The translations under genes were made by a program, and so were the position numbers. DNA of 64,000 bases from Terracoccus sp. 273MFTsu3.1 (GTDB lineage: Bacteria > Actinomycetota > Actinomycetes > Actinomycetales > Dermatophilaceae): positions 558,001 to 622,000 of the forward strand of contig NZ_KB911821.1 of NCBI RefSeq assembly GCF_000383675.1. Reading direction: 5' to 3'. The notes under the pieces are model-generated. The model did not search any database. It saw only the letters and a program-made list of their open reading frames with translations, and had not been told where the DNA came from. Below, one piece after another: positions 1 through 8,949 of this stretch (positions are counted from its first letter, which is position 1; every line of letters starts with the position of its first letter).

Positions 1-7
1 GACGGCG

Positions 8-37
8 ATGCCGGGGGTCCGTCGGAACCCCCGGCAT
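8..37 (-). terminator. Hairpin terminator downstream of pnkp
   Basis: Perfect inverted repeat with 11-bp arms ATGCCGGGGGT / ACCCCCGGCAT (8-18 and 27-37) around an 8-base loop. It lies just past the pnkp stop codon, so it probably ends the hen1-pnkp transcript. There is no U-tract, as is usual in GC-rich actinomycetes. Confidence 0.6.
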
Positions 38-60
38 GCCCGGCGGGGCAGGGGAATGCG

Positions 61-2637
61 TCAGAGACGGGGGTCGACCGGCTCCGACTCGAGGGCGAGC
101 ACGGCGAAGACGGGCTCGTGGACGCGCCACAGCGGCTCACCCCGGGCCAGTCGCTCCAGGGACTCGAGCCCGAGCGCGTACTCGCGCAGGGCGAGGGACC
201 GCTTGTGCCCGAGGTTGCGCTCCCGGAGCCGCTCGAGGTGCTGCGGCAGCGTGTAGTCGGGCCCGTAGATGATGCGGAGGTACTCCCGACCGCGCACCTT
301 GAGGCCCGGTTGCACGAGACCCGACCGGGTGCGCAGCAGGCCGGCGGCCGGCTTGACCACCATGCCCTCGCCACCCGAGGCGGTGAGCTCCTCCCACCAC
401 CGCACCCCGGCCGCGACCGACGCCGGGTCGCCGGTGTCGACGACGAGACGGCGCGTCGTGCGGAAGGTCTGCGCGTCGGCCTCGACGAGGCGGTCGATGC
501 GCTCGAGGTGCCACCGGTGCCCGCGGTCGTGCCACGTGCTGCCCTCGCCCGCGAGCAGCTGGAAGGGTGCGAGCTGCACGCCGTCGAGACCGTCGACATC
601 CCAGCAGTACCGGCGGTATGCCGCCGTGAACGCCTCGGCGTTGGCCCGCCGCGCCGTGGTGCGACCGAGCAGGTCGGCGACGTCGAGACCGCGGCCGGCG
701 GCCCGCTCGAGCACGTCGACGGCGGCGGGCAACGCGGCGCGGGCCGCAGCGCCGACGGAGGCGTACTGCTCGCGCAGCAGCACGTCGGCCTTGAGCGACC
801 ACGGCAGCAGCTCTGCGTCGAGCAGCAGCCAGTCGGTGCCGAGCTCGTCCCACAGGCCGGCCTCCCCGACGGCCGTGCGCACCCGCCCGAGCAGGGACTC
901 CGTGAGCGGGCCGTCGAGGAAGGACCGACCCGTACGCGTGTGCACGACCCCGGTCTCGCCCGCCGGGGCCCCGAAGCGCCGCGCGGCCGTGGCGGCGTCG
1001 CGGCACACGAGCACGACGGCCCGCGAGCCCATGTGTTTCTCCTCGCACACGACCTCTCCGACGCCGGCCTGGGCGTAGGCGCCGAAGGCCTCGTCAGGGT
1101 GCTCGAGCACGTCGGGGCGGCGCGACGTCGCGACCGGCGCCATGGTCGGCGGGAGGTAACCGAGCCAGCGCGGGTGCACGGCGAAACGGCTCATCACCTC
1201 GAGCGCGCCGGCGGCGTTCTCGCCGCGGATCGAGATCCGCCCGTGGTGGGCCGTCTCGACGACACGGCGCCCGAGGACGTCCGTGAGGTCGAGGTCGTCG
1301 TCGCCACGGGCCTGCCCGGCGCGGGTGTCGCCCGCTGCGTCCGTGCTCCCGCCGGCGACCGGGAAGGGCTTGGACGGCGCGTACCAGACCTGCTCGGCGG
1401 CGACCTGCACGACCTCCTTCTCCGGGTAACGCAGGGCGGTGAGATGACCTCCGAAGGCACATCCGGTGTCGAGGCACATCGTGTTGTTGACCCACTCGGG
1501 GTCGGGTGTCGGCGTGTGGCCGTAGAGCACCATGGCCCGGCCTCGGTAGTCGCGCGCCCACGGGTAGCGGACGGGCAGCCCGAACTCGTCGGTCTCCCCC
1601 GTCGTGTCGCCGTAGAGGGCGAAGGACCGGACCCGCCCGGAGGCGCGCCCGTGGTAGGCCTCCTTGAGCCCCGCGTGGGCGACGACGAGCCGGCCGTCGT
1701 CGAGCACGAGGTGCGACACGAGGCCGTAGCACCAGTCGCGCACGGCCGCGCGGAACTCGGCGGGCTCCTGCTCGAGCTGCGCGAGCGTCGTCTCGAGCCC
1801 GTGGCTCACCTGGACCCGGGCGCCGTCCAGCGCCCGGACGAGCTTGTGCTCGTGGTTGCCCGGGACCGCGAGCGCGTGCCCCGACGCCGTCATGCCCATG
1901 GCGAGGCGCAGCACCCCCGGGGTGTCGGGACCCCGGTCGACGAGGTCGCCGACGAACACGGCGCGACGGCCCTCGGGGTGCTCGGCGTCGACGGCTCGCC
2001 CCTCGTCGTCGCGGACCAGCGCGTAGCCGAGCCGGTCGAGCAGCTGCTCCAGCTCGACCCGGCAACCGTGCACGTCACCGATGACGTCGAACGGGCCGTG
2101 CTCGTCGCGCCGGTCGTTGAGCAGTCGCTCGCGGATCACCTCGACCGAGGCGATCTCGTCGACGCCGTTCAGGACGTGGACCTTGCGGAAGCCCTCTCTC
2201 CCAAGGCCTTTCAGTGACCGGCGGAGCTGGTCGTGGTGCCGTTTGACGACATGGGCACCGAAGTCGCGGTCGGGCCGTTCACGGTTGCGCTCGACGGCGA
2301 CGGACACCGGCACGTCGAGGACGACGGCGACGGGCAGCACGTCGTGCGCCTTGGCGAGCTCGACGAGCTGGCGCCGCGCGTCCTTCGAGACGTTGGTCGC
2401 GTCGACGACCGTGAGCCGTCCGGCGGCGAGTCGCTTGCCGGCGATGTAGGCGAGCACGTCGAAGGCGTCCTTCGAGGCCGCCTGGTCGTTCTCGTCGTCG
2501 GACACGAGCCCGCGGCAGAGGTCGCTCGAGATGACCTCGAAGCGGCCGAAGTGCTGGGCCGCGAACGTCGACTTGCCCGACCCGGACGCACCGACGAGGG
2601 CGACGAGGGCGAGCTCGGGGATCGCGATCGTCGTCAT
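61..2637 (-). CDS. pnkp: Polynucleotide kinase-phosphatase (bacterial RNA repair Pnkp)
   Basis: Trifunctional RNA end-healing and sealing enzyme of 858 aa. The N-terminal 5'-OH kinase has the P-loop GASGSGKST (residues 16-24) and RNRERPDR (about 117-124). The central calcineurin-type 2',3'-phosphatase starts near residue 185 with GDVHG, then GDLVDRG, GNHEH and VAHAG. The C-terminal ligase-like adenylyltransferase carries EKHMGSR (533-539), where Lys534 should be the AMP-accepting lysine. The length matches the roughly 850-870 aa norm, and all three active sites look intact. The ATG overlaps the hen1 stop by 4 bases (ATGA), so the two are probably translationally coupled. Known Pnkp proteins work as a complex with Hen1. 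An open extension upstream overlaps hen1 in another frame and is rejected as the start. Confidence 0.93.
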   Translation of the reverse strand: MTTIAIPELALVALVGASGSGKSTFAAQHFGRFEVISSDLCRGLVSDDENDQAASKDAFDVLAYIAGKRLAAGRLTVVDATNVSKDARRQLVELAKAHDVLPVAVVLDVPVSVAVERNRERPDRDFGAHVVKRHHDQLRRSLKGLGREGFRKVHVLNGVDEIASVEVIRERLLNDRRDEHGPFDVIGDVHGCRVELEQLLDRLGYALVRDDEGRAVDAEHPEGRRAVFVGDLVDRGPDTPGVLRLAMGMTASGHALAVPGNHEHKLVRALDGARVQVSHGLETTLAQLEQEPAEFRAAVRDWCYGLVSHLVLDDGRLVVAHAGLKEAYHGRASGRVRSFALYGDTTGETDEFGLPVRYPWARDYRGRAMVLYGHTPTPDPEWVNNTMCLDTGCAFGGHLTALRYPEKEVVQVAAEQVWYAPSKPFPVAGGSTDAAGDTRAGQARGDDDLDLTDVLGRRVVETAHHGRISIRGENAAGALEVMSRFAVHPRWLGYLPPTMAPVATSRRPDVLEHPDEAFGAYAQAGVGEVVCEEKHMGSRAVVLVCRDAATAARRFGAPAGETGVVHTRTGRSFLDGPLTESLLGRVRTAVGEAGLWDELGTDWLLLDAELLPWSLKADVLLREQYASVGAAARAALPAAVDVLERAAGRGLDVADLLGRTTARRANAEAFTAAYRRYCWDVDGLDGVQLAPFQLLAGEGSTWHDRGHRWHLERIDRLVEADAQTFRTTRRLVVDTGDPASVAAGVRWWEELTASGGEGMVVKPAAGLLRTRSGLVQPGLKVRGREYLRIIYGPDYTLPQHLERLRERNLGHKRSLALREYALGLESLERLARGEPLWRVHEPVFAVLALESEPVDPRL

Positions 2638-4094
2638 GCCGCACCACCTTCCGCCGTCGCGTGGGCGGGACCGTCCCGGCGGAGGTCCACGCGTCGGAAG
2701 AGCGCGAGCTGGGTCGGTGACCCGAGCTCCGGGTCGTTCTCGCCCACGGGACGCAGCTCGACGGCATACCCGTGGGTCTCGGCGACGGCCGTGGCCCACT
2801 GCCCGAACTCGGTGCGGGTCCACTCGAACCGGTGGTCGAGGTGGCGCATCGCGCCGGCCGCGAGACGCTCGTAGCGCACGTTGAACTCGGCGTTCGGAGT
2901 GGTCACGACGACCGACGCCGGGCGCGCGTGGCCGAAGACGCTGCGCTCGAGGGCCGGCAGCCGGTCGGGGTCGAGGTGCTCGACCACCTCCATGAGGACG
3001 ATGGCGTCGAAGCCCTCGAGCGCGCGGTCGCGGTAGGTGGCCGACGACTGGCGCAGGGTCAGGCGAGCACGGACGCTGTCGGGCATCCGCTCCAGCGCCA
3101 GACGCCGCTCGGCACGCTCGAGGGCACCGGCGGCGACGTCGACGCCGACGACCTCGGTGAACGCGGGATCGGCCAGCAGCTCGCGCAACAGCGCGCCCTC
3201 GCCGCAGCCGAGGTCGACGACGCGGTGCGAGGCCGTGTCGCGCAGGGCGGCGAGGACGGCGGCGGACCGGAGCCGGACGAGCGGGGTCGCCGACTCGACC
3301 TCGTCACCTACGACGGTGGGCTCGGGCTGCTGCGACTCGGCGGCGACGTCGTCGAGCGCGTCGAGGCGCTCGGTGGCCTCCGCGACGAACACGCCCTGGT
3401 GCTTGAGGTAGCGGCGGGTGACGAGGTCGCGCTCCGGGTGGCTGGCGAGCCAGGCGCCCGCGTTCCGGACGAGCTTGTCGACCTCGTCGGTGCTGACCCA
3501 GTAGTGCTTCGCGCCGTCGAGCACCGGCAGGAGGACGTAGAGGTGGCTCAGGGCGTCGGCGAGCGGCAGCGTGCCCGTCAGCGTCACGTCGGCGTAGCGC
3601 GAGTCGCCCCACCGCGGCACCTCGGGGTCGAGGGCGACGGCGTCGGCCCGGACCTGCCAGCCGATCGGTGCGAAGAGTCGCTCGACGAGCTCGACGCCCC
3701 CCGAGCAGGGCAGCGCGGGCACGGTGACCGTGAGCGGCAGGGCGACGCCCTCCAGGTCGGGCCGGGCCGGGCAGCGGCCCTTGAGCGCCGTGCCCCACAC
3801 CTTGCCGAGCGCCACCGCGAGCATCGACGACGCGGCATACGGCCGGTCGTTGACGTACTGCGCGAGGGCGAAGCCGTCGCCGCCGAAGCGCTTGCCCCGG
3901 ACGATGCCGACGGGGTCGACCTCGAGCAGCAACGCTGCCGTGCACCGCTGCTCGTCCGACTCGGGGTAGAAGACGTGGGCCGTGCCGACCGGCAGCTCGA
4001 AGGACTGCACGCGGTCCGGGTGCTTGTGCAGCAGGTAGCCCAGGTCGCTCGCGACCGTGGTCCGGGTCGCCGTCGTCGTGATGGTCAGCAGCAC
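2634..4094 (-). CDS. hen1: Hen1-type 3'-terminal RNA ribose 2'-O-methyltransferase
   Basis: Protein of 486 aa that should methylate the 2'-OH at a broken RNA 3' end before Pnkp seals it, which would protect the repaired RNA from a second cut. Residues 1 to about 240 are the bacterial Hen1 N-terminal domain, known to activate the Pnkp ligase. The SAM-binding motif VDLGCGEG (293-300) and the hallmark metal site EVVEH (369-373) with HRFEW (421-425) lie in the C-terminal methyltransferase. The GTG start at 4094 fits the family; another in-frame GTG lies 15 bases upstream. The gene precedes pnkp with a 4-base overlap. All expected metal ligands are visible. Confidence 0.92.
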   Translation of the reverse strand: MLLTITTTATRTTVASDLGYLLHKHPDRVQSFELPVGTAHVFYPESDEQRCTAALLLEVDPVGIVRGKRFGGDGFALAQYVNDRPYAASSMLAVALGKVWGTALKGRCPARPDLEGVALPLTVTVPALPCSGGVELVERLFAPIGWQVRADAVALDPEVPRWGDSRYADVTLTGTLPLADALSHLYVLLPVLDGAKHYWVSTDEVDKLVRNAGAWLASHPERDLVTRRYLKHQGVFVAEATERLDALDDVAAESQQPEPTVVGDEVESATPLVRLRSAAVLAALRDTASHRVVDLGCGEGALLRELLADPAFTEVVGVDVAAGALERAERRLALERMPDSVRARLTLRQSSATYRDRALEGFDAIVLMEVVEHLDPDRLPALERSVFGHARPASVVVTTPNAEFNVRYERLAAGAMRHLDHRFEWTRTEFGQWATAVAETHGYAVELRPVGENDPELGSPTQLALFRRVDLRRDGPAHATAEGGAA

Positions 4095-4199
4095 GCGCTC
4101 ATTGTGCACGCCACGAGAGGGGAGGTCGGGCGACGCGCGCGTCTGCAGAGGATGAGCCGTCCTCGTCGCAGGACCGCGGTGATCGGGCATGCTGGGCGC

Positions 4200-4760
4200 A
4201 TGAACGGGCCCCTCCTTCTCGCGGGCGACCGCCTTGCCGAGCTGGCGCTGGCGCCGCTGACCTATGCCGAGGTGGGCGCGAGCCTGCGCAAGGGGCCCCT
4301 CCCGGCCGGCTACGGGCACCTGCGACGGCGCGCCGTCGTGGGCCAGGGCACGGATGCCTTCGACCGTGCGTCGGAGGCGCTGCTCGGCTGGGCCGTCCAG
4401 CGCGGCGCCGGCGTACGCGTGGTCGCATCGAGCCCAGTCGTGCTGCCCGCCGTCGTCGCCGATCTGCGCCTCGGCCCGGGGCCGCTGTCCCTCCGGGCAC
4501 CCGTACGCGTCGTCGACGTCGTCGAGGGACCGCGGCGCCGCGGCTTCGCCTACGGCACGCTGCCGGGTCACCCGGAGGCCGGCGAGGAGTCGTTCGTCGT
4601 GTCGCTCGGGGAGGACGGCGCCGTCACGTTCACGGTGCGCGCCTTCTCGCGCCCGGACGGCGCCCTGACGCGCCTCAGCGGCCCCGTCGGCCGCCGGGCC
4701 CAGCGGCTCGTCGCAGGTCGCTACCTGAGGTCCCTGGAAGCGCTGGTCCGGGCGTCCTGA
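4200..4760 (+). CDS. DUF1990 family protein
   Basis: Protein of 186 aa that I recognise as DUF1990-like from its N-terminal LTYAEVGAS...GYGHLRRR region and later sections RGFAYGTLPGHPEAGEE and FTVRAFSRPD. The function is unknown; the fold is thought to bind a small hydrophobic ligand. The ATG at 4200 is divergent from hen1, whose start is about 105 bases away, so the two share a promoter region. There are no membrane segments or signal peptide. A much longer open frame running in from 2772 is an antisense shadow of hen1 and is not used. Confidence 0.75.
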   Translation: MNGPLLLAGDRLAELALAPLTYAEVGASLRKGPLPAGYGHLRRRAVVGQGTDAFDRASEALLGWAVQRGAGVRVVASSPVVLPAVVADLRLGPGPLSLRAPVRVVDVVEGPRRRGFAYGTLPGHPEAGEESFVVSLGEDGAVTFTVRAFSRPDGALTRLSGPVGRRAQRLVAGRYLRSLEALVRAS

Positions 4761-4815
4761 ACCACGCGTCGCGCCGCGCGCCCGCGGAGGGGCGCCGGCA
4801 GCCTGTGGCGGACCC

Positions 4816-5322
4816 TCAGTGCAGGAACGTCTTGGCCGCGACCATGACGACGCCCAGGAGCGCTGCAGCGAGCGACTCCCGGGCGGCCGTGCCCGGGCTC
4901 GAACCGACGGCGCGCGCCCCCAGGTAGCCCACCGCACCGAGCTCGACGACGGTGAGCCACAGGGCGAGGTTCACCGCGAGCGCGGTGTCGGCGCCGAGCA
5001 GGGTCGCCACGAGCACGACCACGAAGGCGGGCACACCCCCGAGGAGCACCCGGGACTCGTGGCGCACCGCGGCGACCATCCGCCGGGGCAACGGCGACCC
5101 GGCGTGGATGAACTGGTCGGAGAAGGCGCGCACGTAGACGTCGGCGAGCCAGTAGACGACGAGGACGAAGACCGCCGCGACGACGACGCGCCCCGTCGAC
5201 GGTGCGTGGTTCGCGGTCGCGCTCATGACGGCGCCGGTGATGATGGCGCCGTAGAGCAGTCCAGCCGGGTTGCCCCGGGCGATGAGTCGCGTGGCCCGTT
5301 CCCGGGCTGTCTCCTCCACCAC
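4816..5322 (-). CDS. Small integral membrane protein, unknown function
   Basis: Protein of 168 aa with about five hydrophobic segments (beginning PAGLLYGAIITGAVM, VVVAAVFVLVVYWLA, VLLGGVPAFVVVLVA, LALWLTVVELGAVGYL, SLAAALLGVVMVAAK). The N-terminal 15-20 residues are charged and probably cytosolic. The GTG start at 5322 follows a GAGGGG ribosome site. I do not recognise the family. It lies downstream of tRNA-fMet on the same strand but is separated from it by a strong hairpin, so it probably has its own promoter. An open extension to 5610 runs through the tRNA and is rejected. Confidence 0.7.
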   Translation of the reverse strand: MVEETARERATRLIARGNPAGLLYGAIITGAVMSATANHAPSTGRVVVAAVFVLVVYWLADVYVRAFSDQFIHAGSPLPRRMVAAVRHESRVLLGGVPAFVVVLVATLLGADTALAVNLALWLTVVELGAVGYLGARAVGSSPGTAARESLAAALLGVVMVAAKTFLH

Positions 5323-5417
5323 GGTGCCCCCCTCGGCGGGCGCCACCGGACGCGGCGCCTCGGGCCCAGCCTCCCGCGACGGCAGGTCGTTGCGCCAGTG
5401 GCTCCGTCCGGAGAACG

Positions 5418-5451
5418 ACGAAGGGCCCCAGATCTCTCTGGGGCCCTTCGT
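5418..5451 (-). terminator. Terminator of tRNA-fMet transcript
   Basis: Perfect 15-bp arms reading ACGAAGGGCCCCAGA and its complement around a TCTC loop. It sits 18 bases past the 3' end of the initiator tRNA, which is read on the minus strand. Confidence 0.75.
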
Positions 5452-5468
5452 GTCGCTGACGCGATCAG

Positions 5469-5542
5469 TAGCGGGGGCAGGATTTGAACCTGCGACCTCC
5501 GGGTTATGAGCCCGGCGAGCTACCGAGCTGCTCCACCCCGCG
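5469..5542 (-). tRNA. Initiator tRNA-fMet (CAT anticodon)
   Basis: The reverse strand folds into a cloverleaf of 74 nt starting CGCGGGGTGGAGCAG and ending CCCCGCTA. The anticodon loop is CTCATAA on a stem with three consecutive G:C pairs, the signature of an initiator tRNA. Position 1 (C) does not pair with position 72 (T), another initiator hallmark. The T-arm reads GGTTCAAATCC. CCA is not encoded. Confidence 0.95.
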
Positions 5543-5554
5543 TCGGCAAGAGCA

Positions 5555-5583
5555 ACGTTACGCGAAACCTCGCGCAGGACCAA
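5555..5583 (-). promoter_or_regulatory. Candidate housekeeping promoter of tRNA-fMet
   Basis: On the minus strand TTGGTC (5583-5578) and TAACGT (5560-5555) are separated by exactly 17 bases, and the -10 box ends 12 bases before the tRNA. This fits a primary-sigma promoter. Confidence 0.6.
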
Positions 5584-5628
5584 ATCGAGGCCCCGTCGTG
5601 CACGGATCAAGCGCCGTCGACACCGGAA

Positions 5629-5669
5629 CGACCTGTGGCAGCACGCGATTCGCGTGCTGCCACAGGTCG
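5629..5669 (-). terminator. Long hairpin terminator of the UPF0182 gene
   Basis: 20-bp perfect arms (5629-5648 and 5650-5669; CGACCTGTGGCAGCACGCGA and its complement) with a single central base. It lies 18 bases beyond the stop of the UPF0182 gene. Confidence 0.7.
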
Positions 5670-5686
5670 TGATCGAGTTCGGTCGC

Positions 5687-8600
5687 TCAGGGTGTCGCTG
5701 TCGGCGCCGACCGCGGTGAGGCCTCGACCGCGCGCGTCAGCGCCTCCTTGAGCTTGGCCTGCGCCTGGCCGTAGGCGGCGAAGTCACCCCGCTTGAGGGC
5801 AGCCTCGCCCTCGACGTAGGCCGCCTGGGCGTCCTTGAGCGCCTTCGACAGCGCCGCCGCGTCCGGGCTCCCGGGCGTCGCGGTCGACGACGGCGTCGGC
5901 GTGGGCGTGGCCGTGCTGCCCGGCGTCGGCGTCGGCGTCGGGGTCGGAGTCGTGCCCGTGCCGGTGTCACCCGCCTGCGCGCCCGACGACCCACCGAAGA
6001 GGTCGTTGAGAGCCGCATCGAGCGACCCGGCCCAGGCGATCTTGTCGCCGAAGGCGACCGCGACGGCCGAGAGACGCGGGTAGGTGCCCGAGCCGCTCGA
6101 CCTGGCCTGCACGTAGATCGGCTGGACGTAGAGCAGTCCCCCACCGACCGGGAGGGTCAGCTGGTTGCCGAAGATGACGCTGGCCCCGGTCGACGACGTC
6201 GTCGAGATGAACTGCGCGAGGGTCAGCTGGCGACCGAGCGACGCGTCGTTGGAGGTGACGGTCGAGGTCCGCATGTCGTTGTAGACCTGACCCGGACCGT
6301 TGACCGACCCACCGGTCGTCTCGAGCAGGCGCATCTTGCCGTAAGCCGGCGACTTCTTGCCGTCCTGGGTGCCCGCGTCGCCGTCCACCGCGAGGAAGCC
6401 GGAGAGCACGTTGCGGTCACCGGTCGGCATGAACGTCGACGTCAGCGAGAACGCCGGGCTCGACTGGTCGGGCATCGCGAGCGAGAGGTAGTACGGCGGC
6501 TGGAGCAGGTTGTCGGCCGGCTGCGTCGGGTCGTCGGGCACGCGCCAGAAGTTCTGGCCGCCGTAGAACGACGCGGCGTCCTGGTCGTGGTACTTCTCCA
6601 ACAGCGTGCGCTGCACCTTGAAGAGGTCCTCCGGGTAGCGCAGGTGCGCCATGAGCGAGCCGTTGATGTCGCTGAGCGGCTTGACCGTGCCCGGGAAGAT
6701 CGACATCCACGCCTTGAGCACCGGGTCCTGCTCGTCCCACTGGTACAGCGTCACCGTGCCGTCGTAGGCGTCCACCGTCGCCTTGACGGAGTTGCGGACG
6801 TAGTTGACCTGGCCGGCCTGCACGGCACGCACCGAGTTGCGGGTGCTCGTCACGGCGTCCTCGGTCGCCGTGTCGAGCGTCGTCGTCTGGGAGTACGGGT
6901 AGTTCGCCGACGTCGTGTAGCCGTCGAGGATCCACTGGACCCGACCGTCGACGACCGCGGGGTAGGCGTTGCCGTCGAGCGTCAGCCACGGCGCGACCCG
7001 CTGCACGCGCTCACGCGGCGTGCGGTGGTCGAGGACGCGCGAGTCGTTGGTCACCGCGTCGGAGAGGAGGAAGTTGATCTCGCGGTACTTCACGGCATAC
7101 GCGAGCCGCCTGAGGGCGTCGAGCTGCACGCCACCGGCTCCGGCGTACGTGTAGTTGATCTGCCCGGTGCCCTGCGGGTCCGGGTAGTCGAACTCCTGCT
7201 TGTTGCCGCCGACGACGGAGTACTCCGGCGAGTTCTCACCGAAGTAGATGCGCGGCTCGTACTTCCCGAGGGCTCCCTCGGTGCCGATCTGGGACTCGAT
7301 GAAGGTCGGTCGACCGTCGGCCTCACGGGTGTTGCCCTTGGCCGCGACGACGCCGTAGCCGTGGGTGTAGACGGTGTGGTCGTTGAGCCAGTTGCGCTGG
7401 CCGTCGGGAACGCCGCTGAGGTCGAGCTCGCGGGCCGCGATGACGGTGTCCTGGGACTTCCCGTCGATCTGGTAGCGGTCGACGTCGAGCACGTCGGCGA
7501 ACTGGTAGTAGCCCTTGCTCGCCTCGAGCTGCTTGAACGTCGGGCCGACGACGTTGGGGTCGATGAGGCGGATGCCCGGCACCGTGGCCGCGTCGCCACG
7601 CAGCTGACCGGGCGCCGCGACGGTCTTCGTGTCGTAGGAGTCCACCTTGATGTCACTGAAGCCGTAGGCCGCCCGTGTGGCGTTGATGTTGCGCTGGATG
7701 TACGGGACCTCGAGGGACTTCTCCGAGGGGCGCACCTTGAGCGACTGCACGAGGGCCGGGTAGATGCCGCCGACCGCGACCACGATGACCGCGAGCACCG
7801 CGACGCCGACGAGTGGAAGGCGCCACGAGCGCGTCCAGATCGTCGTGAGGAACATGATCGCGCACATGACGGCGGCGAGCGCGAGGATGCCCTTCGTCGG
7901 GATGATCGCGTGCGACTCGGTGTACTGGATGCCGGTGATCTTCGTCGACTGCGCGGTCGCGAGGTTGTAGCGGTCGACCCAGAAGGCGACGGCGCGCACG
8001 AGCACGAGGGCGGCCGCGATGACCGACAGGTGCACGCGGGCGGCCTGGGTCGAGCGCATCTTGTTGCCGGCGACGATGCCGCCGTAGAGGTAGTGCGTGA
8101 ACGCAGCCGTGATGAAGCCGATGACGAGGATCATCGTCAGGAACGCGACGACGAAGTTGATCCACGGCAGGTCGAAGACGAAGAAACCGATGTCGAGGCC
8201 GAACTCGGGGTCGGTGGTGCCGAACGGGCTGCCGTTGCGCCACAGCAGGAAGGTGTCCCACTGCGTCGCTGCCGACAGACCGGCGAAGAGACCGACCGCG
8301 AGCGGTGCCGCGATCGTCGCGGTGCGACGCATCGGCTCGACGAGCTGGCGGTAGTGCTCCATGGCCTGCGTGTCGGGCGACGGGGCGTAGATCGGGCGGT
8401 TGCGGAACGCGAAGTGGATGCTCGACCACACCATCGCCGCCGTGAGCAGGCCACCGACGAGACCGAGCAGGAGCTTGGTGACGATCTGGGTGCTGAAGAC
8501 GCCCGCGAAGCCGACCGACTGGTACCACAGCACCTCGGTCCAGAACTGCGCCGCGATGGCGATGACCACGAGCAGCGCGGCCGCCACGACCAGAGAGGTG

Positions 8601-8710
8601 ACGAGCGGGCGTCGGGTGGGCGGCAGCGTGGCCGCGTCGGGGCGTCGGGGCGGGCCCGAGTCGTCGTCGTTGAAGTTGCCCGGCGGGGGGCCGAAGTTGC
8701 TGTCGCTCAC
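5687..8710 (-). CDS. UPF0182 family large membrane protein
   Basis: Protein of 1007 aa matching the UPF0182/COG1615 family in length and layout. About seven N-terminal membrane segments (for example TSLVVAAALLVVIAIAA, NFVVAFLTMILVIGF, LPLVGVAVLAVIVVA) are followed by a large domain with sections such as RLIDPNVVGPTF, YFGENSPEYSVVG and GGGLLYVQPIYV. The C terminus is a lineage-specific Pro/Thr linker (PTPTPTPTPG) and a helical tail. The function is unknown. The GTG start at 8710 has AAGG upstream. A PDZ/Lon-like gene close by is the same arrangement as in mycobacteria (Rv3193c/Rv3194c, from memory). Confidence 0.9.
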   Translation of the reverse strand: MSDSNFGPPPGNFNDDDSGPPRRPDAATLPPTRRPLVTSLVVAAALLVVIAIAAQFWTEVLWYQSVGFAGVFSTQIVTKLLLGLVGGLLTAAMVWSSIHFAFRNRPIYAPSPDTQAMEHYRQLVEPMRRTATIAAPLAVGLFAGLSAATQWDTFLLWRNGSPFGTTDPEFGLDIGFFVFDLPWINFVVAFLTMILVIGFITAAFTHYLYGGIVAGNKMRSTQAARVHLSVIAAALVLVRAVAFWVDRYNLATAQSTKITGIQYTESHAIIPTKGILALAAVMCAIMFLTTIWTRSWRLPLVGVAVLAVIVVAVGGIYPALVQSLKVRPSEKSLEVPYIQRNINATRAAYGFSDIKVDSYDTKTVAAPGQLRGDAATVPGIRLIDPNVVGPTFKQLEASKGYYQFADVLDVDRYQIDGKSQDTVIAARELDLSGVPDGQRNWLNDHTVYTHGYGVVAAKGNTREADGRPTFIESQIGTEGALGKYEPRIYFGENSPEYSVVGGNKQEFDYPDPQGTGQINYTYAGAGGVQLDALRRLAYAVKYREINFLLSDAVTNDSRVLDHRTPRERVQRVAPWLTLDGNAYPAVVDGRVQWILDGYTTSANYPYSQTTTLDTATEDAVTSTRNSVRAVQAGQVNYVRNSVKATVDAYDGTVTLYQWDEQDPVLKAWMSIFPGTVKPLSDINGSLMAHLRYPEDLFKVQRTLLEKYHDQDAASFYGGQNFWRVPDDPTQPADNLLQPPYYLSLAMPDQSSPAFSLTSTFMPTGDRNVLSGFLAVDGDAGTQDGKKSPAYGKMRLLETTGGSVNGPGQVYNDMRTSTVTSNDASLGRQLTLAQFISTTSSTGASVIFGNQLTLPVGGGLLYVQPIYVQARSSGSGTYPRLSAVAVAFGDKIAWAGSLDAALNDLFGGSSGAQAGDTGTGTTPTPTPTPTPGSTATPTPTPSSTATPGSPDAAALSKALKDAQAAYVEGEAALKRGDFAAYGQAQAKLKEALTRAVEASPRSAPTATP

Positions 8711-8949
8711 GTGGAGTGCCTTGGGTGCTGGGGCGGGCAGGTGGTCGGGCGGACCCGTGGGCAGCCTCCTGAGGCCGCCTGCGGCAACCATAACCCGCGC
8801 TCGTGCGGCACCCGCGGCGCGATACCGCAACGTGACCGGCACGAGACCCCGAGCGTCGACGGCGTACGCGTCAGGCTCGTCCCGAGCCCGGCGCCCGGTC
8901 CGCGCCGGGTCCGCGCCGGCCACCCCACGGCATACGGCAGCATGGGGGC

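Noticed and set aside
118-2217. Long open antisense frame over pnkp
   Set aside because: Composition-driven shadow in GC-rich DNA; pnkp on the other strand carries complete catalytic motifs.
5323-5610. Extension of the small membrane protein through tRNA-fMet
   Set aside because: Would translate the tRNA and its terminator.
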